Positions 43,292 through 53,648 are shown, counted from the first letter of the stretch. The stretch is DNA of 64,000 nt from Halalkalicoccus tibetensis (GCF_037996645.1 NZ_JBBMXV010000003.1:124001-188000); one strand, 5' to 3'. Notes: generated from the letters alone by a model not told the origin. Numbers and translations are program-made.

Positions 43292-44848
43292 CTACAGCAA
43301 CCAGCTCGCGATCCGGGGCGTGAGGAACGCCTCGACGAACGAGGCGAGCACGAACACGAGCGCGAGCCCCACGAGGACCCAAAAGGCGAGGCGGAGTTCC
43401 TCGGCGAGCGCCGCGTCGTCGGCCCGTCCCCGAGCGCGTCGCCAGGCGACCCGACCGAGGTGGAGTCCCAGCGCGCCCGAGACCGCGAGCGCGGGGACCT
43501 CGAGGATCGCGTGGGGGACGACCAGCGCGGCGACGACGAACAGGTCGGCGCTGATCCCGGCGACGATCCCGACGATCGCGCCGTTGAACAGCAGGTTGAC
43601 GGCCGTGGGGATCCCCAGCGCGAGCCCCGCGAACGTCTGGCCGACCGCGACCAGCCAGTTGTTCGCGGCGATCATCACGAACGTCCCGACCGGGAACGCC
43701 CCGAACACGTCGGCGGGATCACCGATATCGCCGGTCTCGACGGCGAACTCGCCGACCATCAGGTAGCCCCCGACGGTGCCGAGCCCGAACAGCAGGAGGC
43801 TCGCGCCCGTCAGCGAGAGCCCGGTCCCCGAGAAGGTAAAGGAGCGAAGCGAGCCCATGCTCGTAGACCAGCCGTTTCGGAGGCGCGCACGCACGCCAGG
43901 ACCCTCGCCCGAGAGCAGGGGTCGGGCCTCGATCCGGTCGCCCTCGGCGTAGATCCCGGTCTTCACGAGATGGAGGAAGGGCGTGACGAGCAGCAGCGTC
44001 ACCAGCGAGACGACGTTCTGGACGCCGACCAGGGTGAGCAGGGCGGTCGCCCCACTGGTCGCGAGCCAGATCCCGATCGCGAGGGCGACGTAGACGGCGA
44101 AGGCGCCGGGTCGCCGCCTGATGAAGCCGGCGCCGCGTTTGAGCCCGCCGACGGTCCCCACGCCGTCGACGACCACCGCCTGCGGGGCGAAGACGAACAC
44201 CGCGGCGATCAGGAGGAGCGAGAGCAGCCAGACGGGCGCAAGCAGCGCCGCCCCGGCCGCGACCGCCAGCCCGATCCCGGGGTCGGCGGTGTAGACCGCA
44301 CCCGCGACGAAGACGACCAGCCCGTAGACCAGCGTCACCAGCAGGTAGAGGCCGTACTCGAGGATCCGGAGCCCGACGAACGGCTTCGCGTCGGCGATCG
44401 CTCCGGAGACGCCCGACTCGACGGGCTCCCTCCCCAGTAGGGCGGCGTAGACGGTATGTATCTGGCCGGCGTGGAAGGCGGCGCCGACGACGATCCAGAC
44501 CGCGATCCCCAGAACGATCGAGAGGCCGACGATCGCCACCACGCCCGGGGTGACGAGGCCCGCCAGCGCTTCGGAGAGCGCGTCGGCCGGCAGCGCGTCG
44601 GGGTCGGCGGCCGCGGGGTCCTCGGTGGCCTCGTCGAGGGCCTCGAGGTCGGCCGCCGCGAGCGCCTCCTCTACGGGTTCGAGGCGGCCCTGGGCGAGCA
44701 GGAGCAGATAGGCGAGGAAGAGCCCGATCAGGGGGATCGTCCGCGCGACCGTGCCCGCGCCGTAGCCGACGAAGTACGCGGGCAGGACCCCGGCGGGCTT
44801 CGAGAGGAGCGTCGAGAGCGCGCCGTCGAGCGCGTCGGTGACCTTCAT
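43292..44848 (-). CDS. polytopic membrane protein with C-terminal SpoIIM (DUF95) domain
   Basis: A 518-residue protein with an N-terminal multi-helix domain (about 1-310, similar to DUF7847-type haloarchaeal membrane regions) and a C-terminal stage II sporulation protein M domain (about 330-518; FGAFPVGTFVMIAANNW, NGAIVGIVAG, PHAILEVPAL). The glutamate in PHAILEVPAL is conserved in the family. Function in archaea is unknown; archaea do not sporulate. Confidence 0.82.
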   Translation of the reverse strand: MKVTDALDGALSTLLSKPAGVLPAYFVGYGAGTVARTIPLIGLFLAYLLLLAQGRLEPVEEALAAADLEALDEATEDPAAADPDALPADALSEALAGLVTPGVVAIVGLSIVLGIAVWIVVGAAFHAGQIHTVYAALLGREPVESGVSGAIADAKPFVGLRILEYGLYLLVTLVYGLVVFVAGAVYTADPGIGLAVAAGAALLAPVWLLSLLLIAAVFVFAPQAVVVDGVGTVGGLKRGAGFIRRRPGAFAVYVALAIGIWLATSGATALLTLVGVQNVVSLVTLLLVTPFLHLVKTGIYAEGDRIEARPLLSGEGPGVRARLRNGWSTSMGSLRSFTFSGTGLSLTGASLLLFGLGTVGGYLMVGEFAVETGDIGDPADVFGAFPVGTFVMIAANNWLVAVGQTFAGLALGIPTAVNLLFNGAIVGIVAGISADLFVVAALVVPHAILEVPALAVSGALGLHLGRVAWRRARGRADDAALAEELRLAFWVLVGLALVFVLASFVEAFLTPRIASWLL

Positions 44849-44903
44849 TATCCCGTGATCCGGCTGTCAGTCGCATAATCATTACGACTCGTTGGACCCG
44901 AAC

Positions 44904-45665
44904 TCAGACCAGGAGCGACGCCGCGAGCCCGATCAGGACGACCCCGAGCGCGAACTTCAGGCGCTCGGCGGCGATCCGGTGGGCGAGCCACCAGCCCAGT
45001 GTGACGCCGCCCAGATAGGCGGCCGTGATCAGGAACACGAGGGGAGTGACGACCGCGTCCAGCAGCAGGTAGTTGGCGGTCGTGAACAGCGCGGTGAAGA
45101 GGACGACGACCTGGGTGACCGCGATCGTCACGAGCATTGGGACGCCGACGAGCACGAGCGCCGGCGCCGACAGCGCCGCCCCGCCGATCCCCAACAGGCC
45201 GCCGAAGACGCCGATCACGAGCCCGATAACGACGAACGCGGCGAGATCCCGTCCCTCGTGGCCGAGCTCGATGCGGGGTTCGAGGTCGCGGTACTCCCGG
45301 TAGACGATGTTGCAGCCGACGGCCGCGAGCATCGCCGCGAGGATCAGCCCGTAGAGCTCCCGCGAGAGGTAGGCGTTGGCCTGCACGCCGGCCCAGGTGC
45401 CGACGGCCGCGGCGGCGCTGACGCTCCCCGCGACCGTCCAGTCGATCTCGCCCGAGCGCGCGTATATCAGACTGCCCAGTATCGCGCCGACGGCGAACGT
45501 CGCGCTGGAGGTGCCCGCGACCTCGGCGCTCGAGAACGGAGTCAGCAGGTAAAGGCCGGTGACGATGAGGATCCCGCCGGGGCCGATCGTCGAGACGATC
45601 GTCCCGCCGACGAAGGAGAGCACCGTGAGAACGAGGAGGATCCCGATCCCGAGCCCGAAGTCCAT
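44904..45665 (-). CDS. TauE/SafE-family membrane transporter
   Basis: A 253-residue permease with about eight helices. The two family repeats are visible as SFVGGTIVSTIGPGGILIV and IGVFGGLLGIGGAALSAP, the usual glycine-rich halves. The family exports sulfite, sulfoacetate or other organic anions. The ATG at 45665 (MDFGLGIGIL) starts directly with the first helix. It is alone on its transcript. Confidence 0.9.
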   Translation of the reverse strand: MDFGLGIGILLVLTVLSFVGGTIVSTIGPGGILIVTGLYLLTPFSSAEVAGTSSATFAVGAILGSLIYARSGEIDWTVAGSVSAAAAVGTWAGVQANAYLSRELYGLILAAMLAAVGCNIVYREYRDLEPRIELGHEGRDLAAFVVIGLVIGVFGGLLGIGGAALSAPALVLVGVPMLVTIAVTQVVVLFTALFTTANYLLLDAVVTPLVFLITAAYLGGVTLGWWLAHRIAAERLKFALGVVLIGLAASLLV

Positions 45666-45738
45666 TCGCCCCAGCCTACTCGCGTAGTACGGTTGAGGGT
45701 TCCCCTTGCGGTCGATCGGGCGACGACCCCGCGGACGG

Positions 45739-46380
45739 CTACCGACGATCCTCCGCGAGCCGCCGGAAGTTCCCGAACAGCTCCGTCGCCGCGAACGCTT
45801 CCACCGACTCCTCGTGGGGTTCCCAGCCGTGTTTCTCCCCCGCCACCCGGTAGAACCGCTCGGTGCACTCAGGGTGGAACTGGACGCTCCAGACCGGGGC
45901 CCAGCGGTGGCGGGTCGCGAACAGCGGGTAGTTGGGCAGCGAGGCGATCGGCTCCATCCCCTCGCCGGCCTCGACCACCCAGTCGCCGTGGACTGCCGCC
46001 ACGCCGGGACCGACGCCATCGAACAACGGACTGTCGTCGAACTCGGGCTCGACGAGCGCGCAGCGAAGCCCCCGGTGCTCGACGCGCCCGCCGAGCGCCC
46101 CGTTGATCGCCTGATGGCCGAAACAGACGCCAAGCGTCGGCACGCCCTCCCCGACGAGATCGCGGATCCACTCGGCCTGCTCGGCCATCCACGGGTGCTC
46201 GTCGGCCTCGTAGACGCCGGCCGTGCTCCCCGCGAGGACGACGCCATCGACGTCCCCGAGGTCCGGCGGGGAACCCTCGCTCGCGAAGTCGTGCTCGCGC
46301 CGGTCGGGGAACTGCCGTGCGAGCTCCTCGGTGTGGTAGCGCGAGCCGGGGTCGGGCTCGTTGTGGACGACGAGGATCAT
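45739..46380 (-). CDS. class I glutamine amidotransferase-like protein
   Basis: A 213-residue stand-alone GATase1. The nucleophile is in GVCFGHQAINGALGG (about residue 86) and the histidine/glutamate pair in VQFHPECTE (about 175); an oxyanion-type GSTAGVYE comes earlier. It resembles GMP synthase glutaminase-like proteins of unknown substrate rather than a dedicated biosynthetic subunit. Confidence 0.88.
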   Translation of the reverse strand: MILVVHNEPDPGSRYHTEELARQFPDRREHDFASEGSPPDLGDVDGVVLAGSTAGVYEADEHPWMAEQAEWIRDLVGEGVPTLGVCFGHQAINGALGGRVEHRGLRCALVEPEFDDSPLFDGVGPGVAAVHGDWVVEAGEGMEPIASLPNYPLFATRHRWAPVWSVQFHPECTERFYRVAGEKHGWEPHEESVEAFAATELFGNFRRLAEDRR

Positions 46381-46508
46381 CGGCCGTGAGTAGCGGGCGG
46401 GAGTGGTAATCGTTGTCGGTGGGCGAGGGAGCGTGAGGTACCCTGATGGGGACTCCGATACACCAGCACGCCAGTACACTCATTACGACAGCACGCCAAT
46501 ACGACGCT

Positions 46509-46868
46509 ATGCCCATCAGTATCGACGATTTCGCCGAGGGGCGGCTCCCGGACGGCCCGAGCGTCCCCGAACGAGTGGTTCGGTTCCTCGCCGCGAACGA
46601 CGACCGGGCGTTCACCCGTTCGGAGATCGCCGCCGGGATCGACGCCGATCCCAACGGGGTCGGGACGGCGCTCTCCCGGCTGAAGGAGCGCGAACTGGTC
46701 CGCCATCGGGGCAACTACTGGGCGATCACCGAGGATCGCGAGCGGCTACGGTCGGCCTACCGACTGCACCGCGAAACGGCGGTGCTGGACGACGAGGACG
46801 GTGGGGTCGACCCGGAGAAATGGGACGAACACGCGCCCGACGAGCCCCATCCCAGCGAGCGTGAGTGA
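46509..46868 (+). CDS. winged-helix protein, possible antitoxin/regulator
   Basis: A 119-residue protein with a winged-helix domain (about 20-75: ERVVRFLAANDDRAFTRSEIAAG, VGTALSRLKEREL) and an acidic C-terminus. The ATG at 46509 (MPISIDDFAEG) is chosen; an in-frame ATG lies 63 bases upstream. Its stop overlaps the ATG of the PemK-like gene (GTGATG), the typical layout of a regulator/toxin pair. Confidence 0.78.
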   Translation: MPISIDDFAEGRLPDGPSVPERVVRFLAANDDRAFTRSEIAAGIDADPNGVGTALSRLKERELVRHRGNYWAITEDRERLRSAYRLHRETAVLDDEDGGVDPEKWDEHAPDEPHPSERE

Positions 46869-47196
46869 TGCAGCCCGAACGTGGTGACGTAGTCCGTAGC
46901 GCCGACCCGTTCAAACTGGAAACCGACAAGCAGCGACCCTGGCTTATCCTGTCCGACGACCGCCATCCCTTCGACACCGAGCAGTTCATCGCGGCGGCCG
47001 TCTCGCGCAAGGAGTACGAGCCGTCGATCCGGTTGGCCGACGACGTCTGGGAAACGGGCGGCGTCCCCGAGGAGTCGTTCGTCGCCCCATGGTCGATACA
47101 TTCGCCCCGGAGCGAGATTTGGTGGCCTGGCAGGGTCGCGTCGCCGAGACGTTCGTCGATCGAGTCGTCGCTGCCCTCCGGGGCTATCTCGACTGA
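46868..47196 (+). pseudogene. PemK/MazF-like protein with a frameshift
   Basis: The start (MQPERGDVVRSADPFK, RPWLILSDDRHPF) resembles the PemK/MazF fold of small RNases. The frame holds to about 47109 (WSIHSP), after which the expected end (RDLVAWQGRVAETF...VVAALRGYLD) appears in the frame one base back. Adding one base to the C run at 47105-47108 restores a full protein of about 110 residues ending at the TGA 47194-47196. In the unbroken frame the tail is unrelated and runs on to 47308. Either a decayed gene or a homopolymer error in the sequence. Confidence 0.7.
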
Positions 47197-47395
47197 TCCC
47201 GGGACGATCTCGGTACTGGTCGTAGCTGAGGACGAGGAAGACGACCACCAGTCCGACCAGGGCCCCGAGCTCGAAACCCGGCGCGAAGTCGATCCCGAGG
47301 TAGTGTAACGCCGCACTCGTCCCGAACGCTACCACCAGCGCGAAGACGATGACGTACGCCGGGCGGTACAGCCAGTCGGGTGCTATCGAATCCAT
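47184..47395 (-). pseudogene. small two-helix membrane protein with a frameshifted end
   Basis: From the ATG at 47395 the protein reads MDSIAPDWLYRPAYVIVF with two membrane helices (about residues 11-30 and 43-57) and a tail YDQYRDRP. In the open frame it then runs antisense through two other genes to 46757, which is not credible. Adding one base in the CCCGGG at about 47203-47208 gives a short natural end (RDQSR, TAG at 47186-47184), convergent with the PemK-like stop. I annotate this shorter form. Confidence 0.55.
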
Positions 47396-47508
47396 GATAA
47401 ATAGTTTTTACCTGATATATGATTTCTCCTGCGGGAGACCGCTCGTGCTCGCTTCACTTTCACCCTACAGGCGAGCGGATCAAGTGGCTGGGAGCCCTGC
47501 TATCCACA

Positions 47509-49569
47509 ATGAGCGACAGCAGTTCGGGCCCGCTGCAGCCCGACAGACCGGAGGCCGAGAAGCCGTTTCGCGTCGAGGCCCCCTTCGAGCCCGCCGGCGA
47601 CCAGCCCGAGGCGATCGAACAGCTGGTCTCGGGCTACGAGTCGGGGATGGACCGCCAGACTCTCCTGGGCGTGACGGGCTCGGGCAAGACCAACACCGTT
47701 AGCTGGACCGTCGAGGGCATTCAAACTCCTACCCTCGTCATCGCGCACAACAAGACGCTCGCCGCGCAACTGTACGAGGAGTTCAGGAACCTGTTCCCGG
47801 ACAACGCCGTCGAGTACTTCGTCTCCTACTACGACTACTACCAGCCCGAGGCCTACGTCGAGGCCAGCGATACGTACATCGACAAGGACGCCTCGATCAA
47901 CGACGAGATCGACCGGCTGCGCCACTCCGCGACCCGGTCGCTGCTGACCCGCGACGACGTGATTGTCGTCGCCTCGGTCTCGGCGATCTACGGGCTCGGC
48001 GACCCGCGCAACTACGTCGACATGAGCCTCCAACTGGAGCAGGGCCAGCGGATCGAGCGCGACGAACTCCTCAAAGGCTTGGTCGACCTGAACTACGAGC
48101 GAAACGACGTCGACTTCACCCAGGGTACCTTTCGAGTGCGCGGCGACACCGTCGAGGTGTTCCCGATGTACGGCCGGTACGCCGTGCGCGTCGAGTTCTG
48201 GGGCGACGAGATCGACCGCCTCACGAAGCTCGACCCCCTCGAGGGCGAGCTGAAAAGCGAGGAGCCTGCTGTACTCATCCACCCCGCAGAACACTACTCG
48301 ATTCCCGAGAGCCGGCTGGAAAGCGCCATCGACGAGATCGAGGAGGACCTGGAGAAGCGGATCCGCTACTTCGAGCGCCAGGGCGACATGCTCGCGGCCC
48401 AGCGCATCGAGGAGCGGACCACCTTCGACCTGGAGATGCTCCGCGAGACGGGCTACTGTTCGGGCATCGAGAACTACTCGGTCTACTTCTCGGAGCGCGA
48501 GTCGGGCGACCCGCCCTTCACCCTGCTCGACTACTTCCCCGACGACTTCCTCACCGTCATCGACGAATCCCACCAGACCATTCCGCAGATCAAGGGCCAG
48601 TACGCCGGCGACAAGTCGAGGAAGGACTCGCTGGTCGAGAACGGCTTTCGGCTGCCCACCGCCTACGACAACCGCCCGCTGACCTTCGAGGAGTTCGAGG
48701 AGCGCGTCGGAAAGCGGCTGTACGTCTCCGCGACCCCGGGCGAGTACGAGCGCGAGAACAGCGAACAGGTCGTCGAGCAGATCGTTCGACCCACTCATCT
48801 GGTTGACCCCGCCGTGGAGGTCCAGTCGGCGGAGGGCCAGATCGACGACCTGATGGCCCGAATTCAGGAGCGAACCGAGCGCGACGAGCGCGTGCTCGTG
48901 ACCACCCTCACCAAGCGCATGGCCGAGGACCTCACCGAGTACCTCGAGAACGCGGGCGTGGGCGTCGAGTACATGCACGACGAGACGGACACGCTGGAGC
49001 GCCACGAGCTGATCCGGGGGCTCCGGCTGGGCGAGTTCGACGTGCTCGTGGGGATCAACCTGCTTCGGGAGGGTCTGGATATCCCCGAGGTCTCCTTAGT
49101 AGCCATCCTCGACGCCGACCAGCAGGGGTTCCTGCGCTCGCGGACCACCCTCATCCAGACGATGGGGCGAGCGGCCAGAAACGCCGAGGGTGAGGTCGTC
49201 CTGTACGCCGACGAGACGACCGACGCGATGGCCGAGGCGATCGACGAGACCCAGCGCCGCCGCGAGATCCAGCGCGAGTTCAACGCCGAACACGGCTACA
49301 CGCCGACGACCATCGACAAGGCGGTCGGCGAGACCAACCTCCCGGGAAGCAAGACCGACACCGGCGGCGTGACGGGCGATGCCCCCGAGGACGCCGAGGC
49401 CGCCCAGGCGCGGATCCAGGCCTTGGAGGAGCGCATGGACGAGGCCGCGGGCAACCTGGAGTTCGAGCTCGCGGCGGACATCCGCGACCGGATCCGCGAG
49501 CTGCGCGAGGAGTTCGACGCGCTCGAGGACGACGAGGGCGTCGTTCCCGAGCCCGAACCCGACTTCTGA
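47509..49569 (+). CDS. uvrB: excinuclease ABC subunit B
   Basis: A 686-residue damage-verification helicase of bacterial-type nucleotide excision repair. Walker [11 protein letters not shown] (about residue 55), the beta-hairpin [21 protein letters not shown] is seen as [10 protein letters not shown] and TYIDKDAS (about 105-125), DESHQT (about 350) and GRAARNAEG motif VI are intact. The C-terminal UVR motif (about 635-670) contacts UvrC. UvrC lies 7 kb away on the other strand; UvrA is not in the window. Confidence 0.97.
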   Translation: MSDSSSGPLQPDRPEAEKPFRVEAPFEPAGDQPEAIEQLVSGYESGMDRQTLLGVTGSGKTNTVSWTVEGIQTPTLVIAHNKTLAAQLYEEFRNLFPDNAVEYFVSYYDYYQPEAYVEASDTYIDKDASINDEIDRLRHSATRSLLTRDDVIVVASVSAIYGLGDPRNYVDMSLQLEQGQRIERDELLKGLVDLNYERNDVDFTQGTFRVRGDTVEVFPMYGRYAVRVEFWGDEIDRLTKLDPLEGELKSEEPAVLIHPAEHYSIPESRLESAIDEIEEDLEKRIRYFERQGDMLAAQRIEERTTFDLEMLRETGYCSGIENYSVYFSERESGDPPFTLLDYFPDDFLTVIDESHQTIPQIKGQYAGDKSRKDSLVENGFRLPTAYDNRPLTFEEFEERVGKRLYVSATPGEYERENSEQVVEQIVRPTHLVDPAVEVQSAEGQIDDLMARIQERTERDERVLVTTLTKRMAEDLTEYLENAGVGVEYMHDETDTLERHELIRGLRLGEFDVLVGINLLREGLDIPEVSLVAILDADQQGFLRSRTTLIQTMGRAARNAEGEVVLYADETTDAMAEAIDETQRRREIQREFNAEHGYTPTTIDKAVGETNLPGSKTDTGGVTGDAPEDAEAAQARIQALEERMDEAAGNLEFELAADIRDRIRELREEFDALEDDEGVVPEPEPDF

Positions 49570-49572
49570 GGC

Positions 49573-50886
49573 CTACAACCCGTCGAGAAACGCGTCGAAC
49601 GCCCCGCTCTCGGGGTGGAAGTGACAGTAGGTCCCCAGCACCTGGTGTTCGACGAGTCCGTCGTGCTCGCCGTCGATCCCCTCGCCACGCTCCATCTCGA
49701 AGGCGAAGCGGGCGTCCGAACCGACGTCGGCACTCGAGTAGTGGAACTCGTGACCCCGCAGCGCCGTTCCCCCGGAGGCGGTGAGGGCGTCGCGCGTCGC
49801 CCGCAGCTCGACGTGATCGAGCGCTTGATAGCGCTCGTGCATCCGAACCTCGGCCGGGAGGACGCCGGCCATCGGGTAGGTCTCGCCATCCGCCGTCGTC
49901 AGCGACTCGGAGAGCGTCATCAGCCCGCCGCACTCGCCGAACACGGGCAGTCCCTCGCCCGCCCGTCCTGCCAGTTCCTCGAGCGCGGGCGATCCCGAGA
50001 GCGCCTCGGCGTGCAGTTCCGGGTACCCGCCGGGGAGGTAGACCGCGTCGCAGTCGGGCAGCGCGTCGCCCGCGACCGGCGAGAACGTCACGACCTCGCC
50101 GCGCTCGCGCAGGCGCTCGATCGTCGCGGGGTAGCAGAAGCGGAAGGCGGAATCGCGCGCGACGGCGATCCGCTTGTCGGTGGGCGCGTTCGACCCCGTA
50201 CCCGTCGATTCTTCCCCTTCGGGCCGCGGCGGATCGCGCGCGACGTCGAGGAGCCGCTCGACGCGCAGGTGCTCGCTCGCGGCGTCGAGCGCCTCGTCGC
50301 TCAGCGGCGCCTCCTCGCCGGTCTCCAGGCCGAGGTGGCGGTCGGGGATCTCGAGGGCCTCGTCGGGCGCGATCCGCCCGAAGTACTCCAACCCCTCGGG
50401 CAGCGCATCCCTGATCCCCCGCTCGTGGCGCCCGCCCTGGGCGCGCTGGGCGATGATCCCCGCGACCTCGACGTCGCGACCGGCGTGGGACGCATACTCT
50501 CGAAAGCCAAGCGCGGTCGCCGCGACGCTCTCCATGCCCGCCGAGGCGTCGACGACGAGGACGACCGGCAGGTCGAGCGCCTCCGCGACCATTGCGGTGC
50601 TCGAGACCTCGCCGTCGTAGAGCCCCATCACCCCCTCGACGATACAGATATCGCCCTCGCCACGGTGGTAGTTGCGCCCCATTCCGTCCTCGCCCTGGAG
50701 CCACGGGTCGAGCGTCCGGGAGGGGCGGCCCGCCACCCGTCGGTGGTGGCTCGGATCGATGAAATCCGGGCCGGCCTTCGCGGGCTGGACCGCCCGCCCC
50801 GCCCGATCGAGCGCGCGGATCGTCGCAAGGGTCGCGACGGTCTTGCCGACGTTCGAACTCACTCCTCCGAGGACGAATCCCTTCAC
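49573..50886 (-). CDS. cbiA: cobyrinate a,c-diamide synthase
   Basis: A 437-residue enzyme that amidates the a and c side chains of cobyrinate, using glutamine and ATP, in cobalamin synthesis. The N-terminal P-loop GGVSSNVGKTV (about residue 6) and substrate block KAGPDFIDPSHH are clear; the C-terminal glutaminase has GECGGLMTL and the HFHPES ending. The GTG at 50886 is the start because the next residues, KGFVLGGVSSN, align with the family; the frame upstream is not conserved. The rest of the cobalamin pathway is not here. Confidence 0.92.
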   Translation of the reverse strand: MKGFVLGGVSSNVGKTVATLATIRALDRAGRAVQPAKAGPDFIDPSHHRRVAGRPSRTLDPWLQGEDGMGRNYHRGEGDICIVEGVMGLYDGEVSSTAMVAEALDLPVVLVVDASAGMESVAATALGFREYASHAGRDVEVAGIIAQRAQGGRHERGIRDALPEGLEYFGRIAPDEALEIPDRHLGLETGEEAPLSDEALDAASEHLRVERLLDVARDPPRPEGEESTGTGSNAPTDKRIAVARDSAFRFCYPATIERLRERGEVVTFSPVAGDALPDCDAVYLPGGYPELHAEALSGSPALEELAGRAGEGLPVFGECGGLMTLSESLTTADGETYPMAGVLPAEVRMHERYQALDHVELRATRDALTASGGTALRGHEFHYSSADVGSDARFAFEMERGEGIDGEHDGLVEHQVLGTYCHFHPESGAFDAFLDGL

Positions 50887-51248
50887 GATCCCCCACCCCT
50901 TCCCGGCCCGGTCGTACGAGGGCTCCGGGAATCTCGCGGTTGGCCGAAGGTCACTGGACCGTATCGACCCCAACCGGACTTTAATCGGTCGGTGCTTCAC
51001 CCGCCCGCTCAGGGGCCCGCTCGCGGCTCGGCAGGGGGGTTCGTATCGGGCCGGGCCGCGAGGGCTGTCCGTGAGTCCCGAGCGGTCCGGTCCCGAACCC
51101 GCGACCGTAGTAAACTGAACTTGTATTACAGAAAACGAGGTTGGGAATATTTATGCCGATCCCGTCGGATAGACGTGACACGGCCCGATCCGCCGCCCCC
51201 GAACGGCGTTGCGCCACCAGTGGCGACGCTGTCGGACCGTATCTACCT
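50887..51248. other. intergenic region between cbiA and nrdA
   Basis: These 362 bases hold no credible gene. Near the right end AT-rich boxes TGTATTACA (about 51122) and AATATTTATG (51147-51155) are candidate nrdA promoters. The first sits about 27 bases before an in-frame ATG at 51153 that would lengthen NrdA by 32 residues, but the codons between have weak third-position GC, so that longer start is less likely. No clear riboswitch or terminator is seen. Confidence 0.5.
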
Positions 51249-53648
51249 ATGAGCCAGGCTACGACACGAACCGACACGATCGAATCGATACTGCGAGAGG
51301 CATGGAGCGACCGGGTTGACGACGAGGCCTTCGAGGAGGTCGTCCGCTCGGCCGAGCGCGACTGCTACGAGGGCGCGAGCCGCGAGGAGCTCTACGAGGC
51401 GATCGTGGGCGCGCTGAGCGCTCGCATCGAGCGAAACCCCGCCTACAAACGCGTCGCGGCTCGCGTCTTCCGGGAGCGGTATTTCGAGGAGCGCGTCGGC
51501 GACGTCGAGCCCGGGGATCGCGAGGACGCGTACCGGGAGTCGTTCGTCGCCTCCATCGAGCGCGGGGTCGAGACCGACCTGCTCGACGAGCGCATGGCCG
51601 AGTACGACCTGTCGAGCCTCGCCGAGGCGCTGGAGCTCGACCGCGATGACCGGCTCGACCACATGGCGATGGAGACGCTGTACCAGCGCTACTTCCTCCG
51701 TGACGGCGACGAGCCAATCGAGCTGCCCCAGACGTTCTGGATGCGCGTCGCGATGGGGATCGCGCTCCGGGAGGCCCCCGAGGAGCGAGAGGAGTACGCG
51801 AAGGAGTTCTACGAGCTACTCTCGACGCTGCGGTTCGTCCACTCGACGCCGACGCTGTTCCACGCCGGGACGACCCACCCGCAGCTCTCCTCGTGTTACC
51901 TCACGACCGTTCCCGACGACCTCGAGGGGATCTTCGACGCCTACAAGGAACACGCGAAGCTCTCGAAGTGGTCCGGCGGGCTCGGCAACGACTGGACGCC
52001 CCTACGCGCCAGCGGCGCGCGGATCTCCTCGACGGGCGTCGAGTCGACGGGGACGGTCCCGTTCCTGAAGATCTCGAACGACGTGACCGGCGCGATCAAC
52101 AGGAGCGGGAAACGGCGCGGGGCGGCCTGTGCCTACCTCGAGGCGTGGCACATGGACTTCCCCGCCTTTCTCGACCTGCGGCGAAACACCGGCGACGAGC
52201 GCCGGCGCACCCACGACATGAACACCGCGGCGTGGGTGCCCGACCTGTTCATGAAGCGCGTCCAGGACGGCGGGGAGTGGACGCTGTTCTCGCCCGACGA
52301 GGTGCCCGACCTGCACGGCTCCTACGGTGCCGAGTTCGAGGAGAAATATCGGGAGTACGAACGGCAGGCCGAAAACGACGAGCTCGACCAGTACGAACGC
52401 GTCGAGGCCGATGAGCTGTGGCGGACCATGCTCACCCGGCTGTTCGAGACCGGCCACCCGTGGATCACGTTCAAGGACCCCTGTAACGTCCGCTCGCCCC
52501 AGGACCACGCGGGCGTCGTCAACTCCTCGAACCTCTGTACGGAGATCACGCTGAACACCAGCGAGGAGGAGACCGCCGTCTGCAACCTCGGCTCGGTGAA
52601 CCTCTCGCGCCACGTCGACGGGGAGGGCCTCGACCGCGAACGGCTGGAGGACACGGTTCACACCGCGATGCGGATGCTCGACAACGTCGTCGACCTGAAC
52701 TTCTACCCCACGGAGAAGGCCGAACGCTCGAACATGCGCCACCGGCCGATCGGCCTCGGCGTCATGGGCTTTCACGACGCCCTGCTCGACCAGGGGATCG
52801 CGATGAACTCCGAGGGGGCCGTCGAGTTCGCCGATCGTACCCAAGAGATCGTCTCCTATCACGCGATTCTCGGCTCCTCGGAACTGGCCGCAGAACGCGG
52901 GGCCTACGAGAGCTACGAGGGCTCGAAGTGGGACCGCGACCTCCTCCCGCAGGACACCGTTTCGCTCCTCGAGGAGGAGCGCGGCCGGGAGATCCCGATC
53001 GACGTCGAGGAGCGCCTCGACTGGGGACGGGTGCGAGAACACGTCGCCGAACACGGGATGCGAAACTCCAACACGATGGCGGTCGCGCCGACGGCGACCA
53101 TCTCGACGATCGCCGGGACGACCCCCTCGATCGAGCCGGTCTACTCGAACCTCTACGTGAAGTCGAACATGTCGGGCGACTTCACCGTGATCAACGACCA
53201 CCTCGTTTCCGACCTCAGGGAACGTGGCCTGTGGACCGACGAGATCCGCGACCGGATCAAGTACCACGACGGCTCGATCCAGGAGATCGACGCGATCCCC
53301 GAGGAGCTGAAGGAGCTCCACCGGGGCGCCTTCGAGATCGACCCGCGCCACCAGCTCCGCCTCTCCGCGGAGCGTGCGACCTGGATCGACCAGAGCCAGT
53401 CGCACAACGTCTTCTTCCCGTCGACGGACGGCTCGCTGCTCGCGGGCGTCTACGAGACCGCCTGGGAACTCGGCCTGAAGACGACCTACTACCTCCGGAC
53501 GCTGGGCGCGAGCCAGGTCGAGAAGACCACGCTGGACATGCGCGAGTACGACGACACCCAGTTCCGCGATTCGGATGACGATGACGACGAGGACGAGGGG
53601 AACAGCCTGCCGAGCGTCGAGGACCCCACCTGTGAGGCCTGCCAGTAA
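51249..53648 (+). CDS. nrdA: ribonucleotide reductase class I, large subunit
   Basis: A 799-residue catalytic subunit converting ribonucleotides to deoxyribonucleotides. Active-site cysteines: SSCYLTTVPDD (about residue 217), SNLCTEITLN (about 428, thiyl) and the C-terminal CEAC redox pair. NSNTMAVAPTATIST binds substrate phosphate, and TTYYLRTLG holds the paired tyrosines of the radical path. A normal N-terminal ATP cone is not recognisable. The TAA overlaps the nrdB ATG (TAATG). Confidence 0.95.
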   Translation: MSQATTRTDTIESILREAWSDRVDDEAFEEVVRSAERDCYEGASREELYEAIVGALSARIERNPAYKRVAARVFRERYFEERVGDVEPGDREDAYRESFVASIERGVETDLLDERMAEYDLSSLAEALELDRDDRLDHMAMETLYQRYFLRDGDEPIELPQTFWMRVAMGIALREAPEEREEYAKEFYELLSTLRFVHSTPTLFHAGTTHPQLSSCYLTTVPDDLEGIFDAYKEHAKLSKWSGGLGNDWTPLRASGARISSTGVESTGTVPFLKISNDVTGAINRSGKRRGAACAYLEAWHMDFPAFLDLRRNTGDERRRTHDMNTAAWVPDLFMKRVQDGGEWTLFSPDEVPDLHGSYGAEFEEKYREYERQAENDELDQYERVEADELWRTMLTRLFETGHPWITFKDPCNVRSPQDHAGVVNSSNLCTEITLNTSEEETAVCNLGSVNLSRHVDGEGLDRERLEDTVHTAMRMLDNVVDLNFYPTEKAERSNMRHRPIGLGVMGFHDALLDQGIAMNSEGAVEFADRTQEIVSYHAILGSSELAAERGAYESYEGSKWDRDLLPQDTVSLLEEERGREIPIDVEERLDWGRVREHVAEHGMRNSNTMAVAPTATISTIAGTTPSIEPVYSNLYVKSNMSGDFTVINDHLVSDLRERGLWTDEIRDRIKYHDGSIQEIDAIPEELKELHRGAFEIDPRHQLRLSAERATWIDQSQSHNVFFPSTDGSLLAGVYETAWELGLKTTYYLRTLGASQVEKTTLDMREYDDTQFRDSDDDDDEDEGNSLPSVEDPTCEACQ

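Noticed and set aside
51123-51248. Possible longer NrdA starting at 51153, or a riboswitch before nrdA
   Set aside because: The extra codons have weak third-position GC and the residues do not look like an NrdA N-terminus; no stable conserved RNA fold can be seen by eye.
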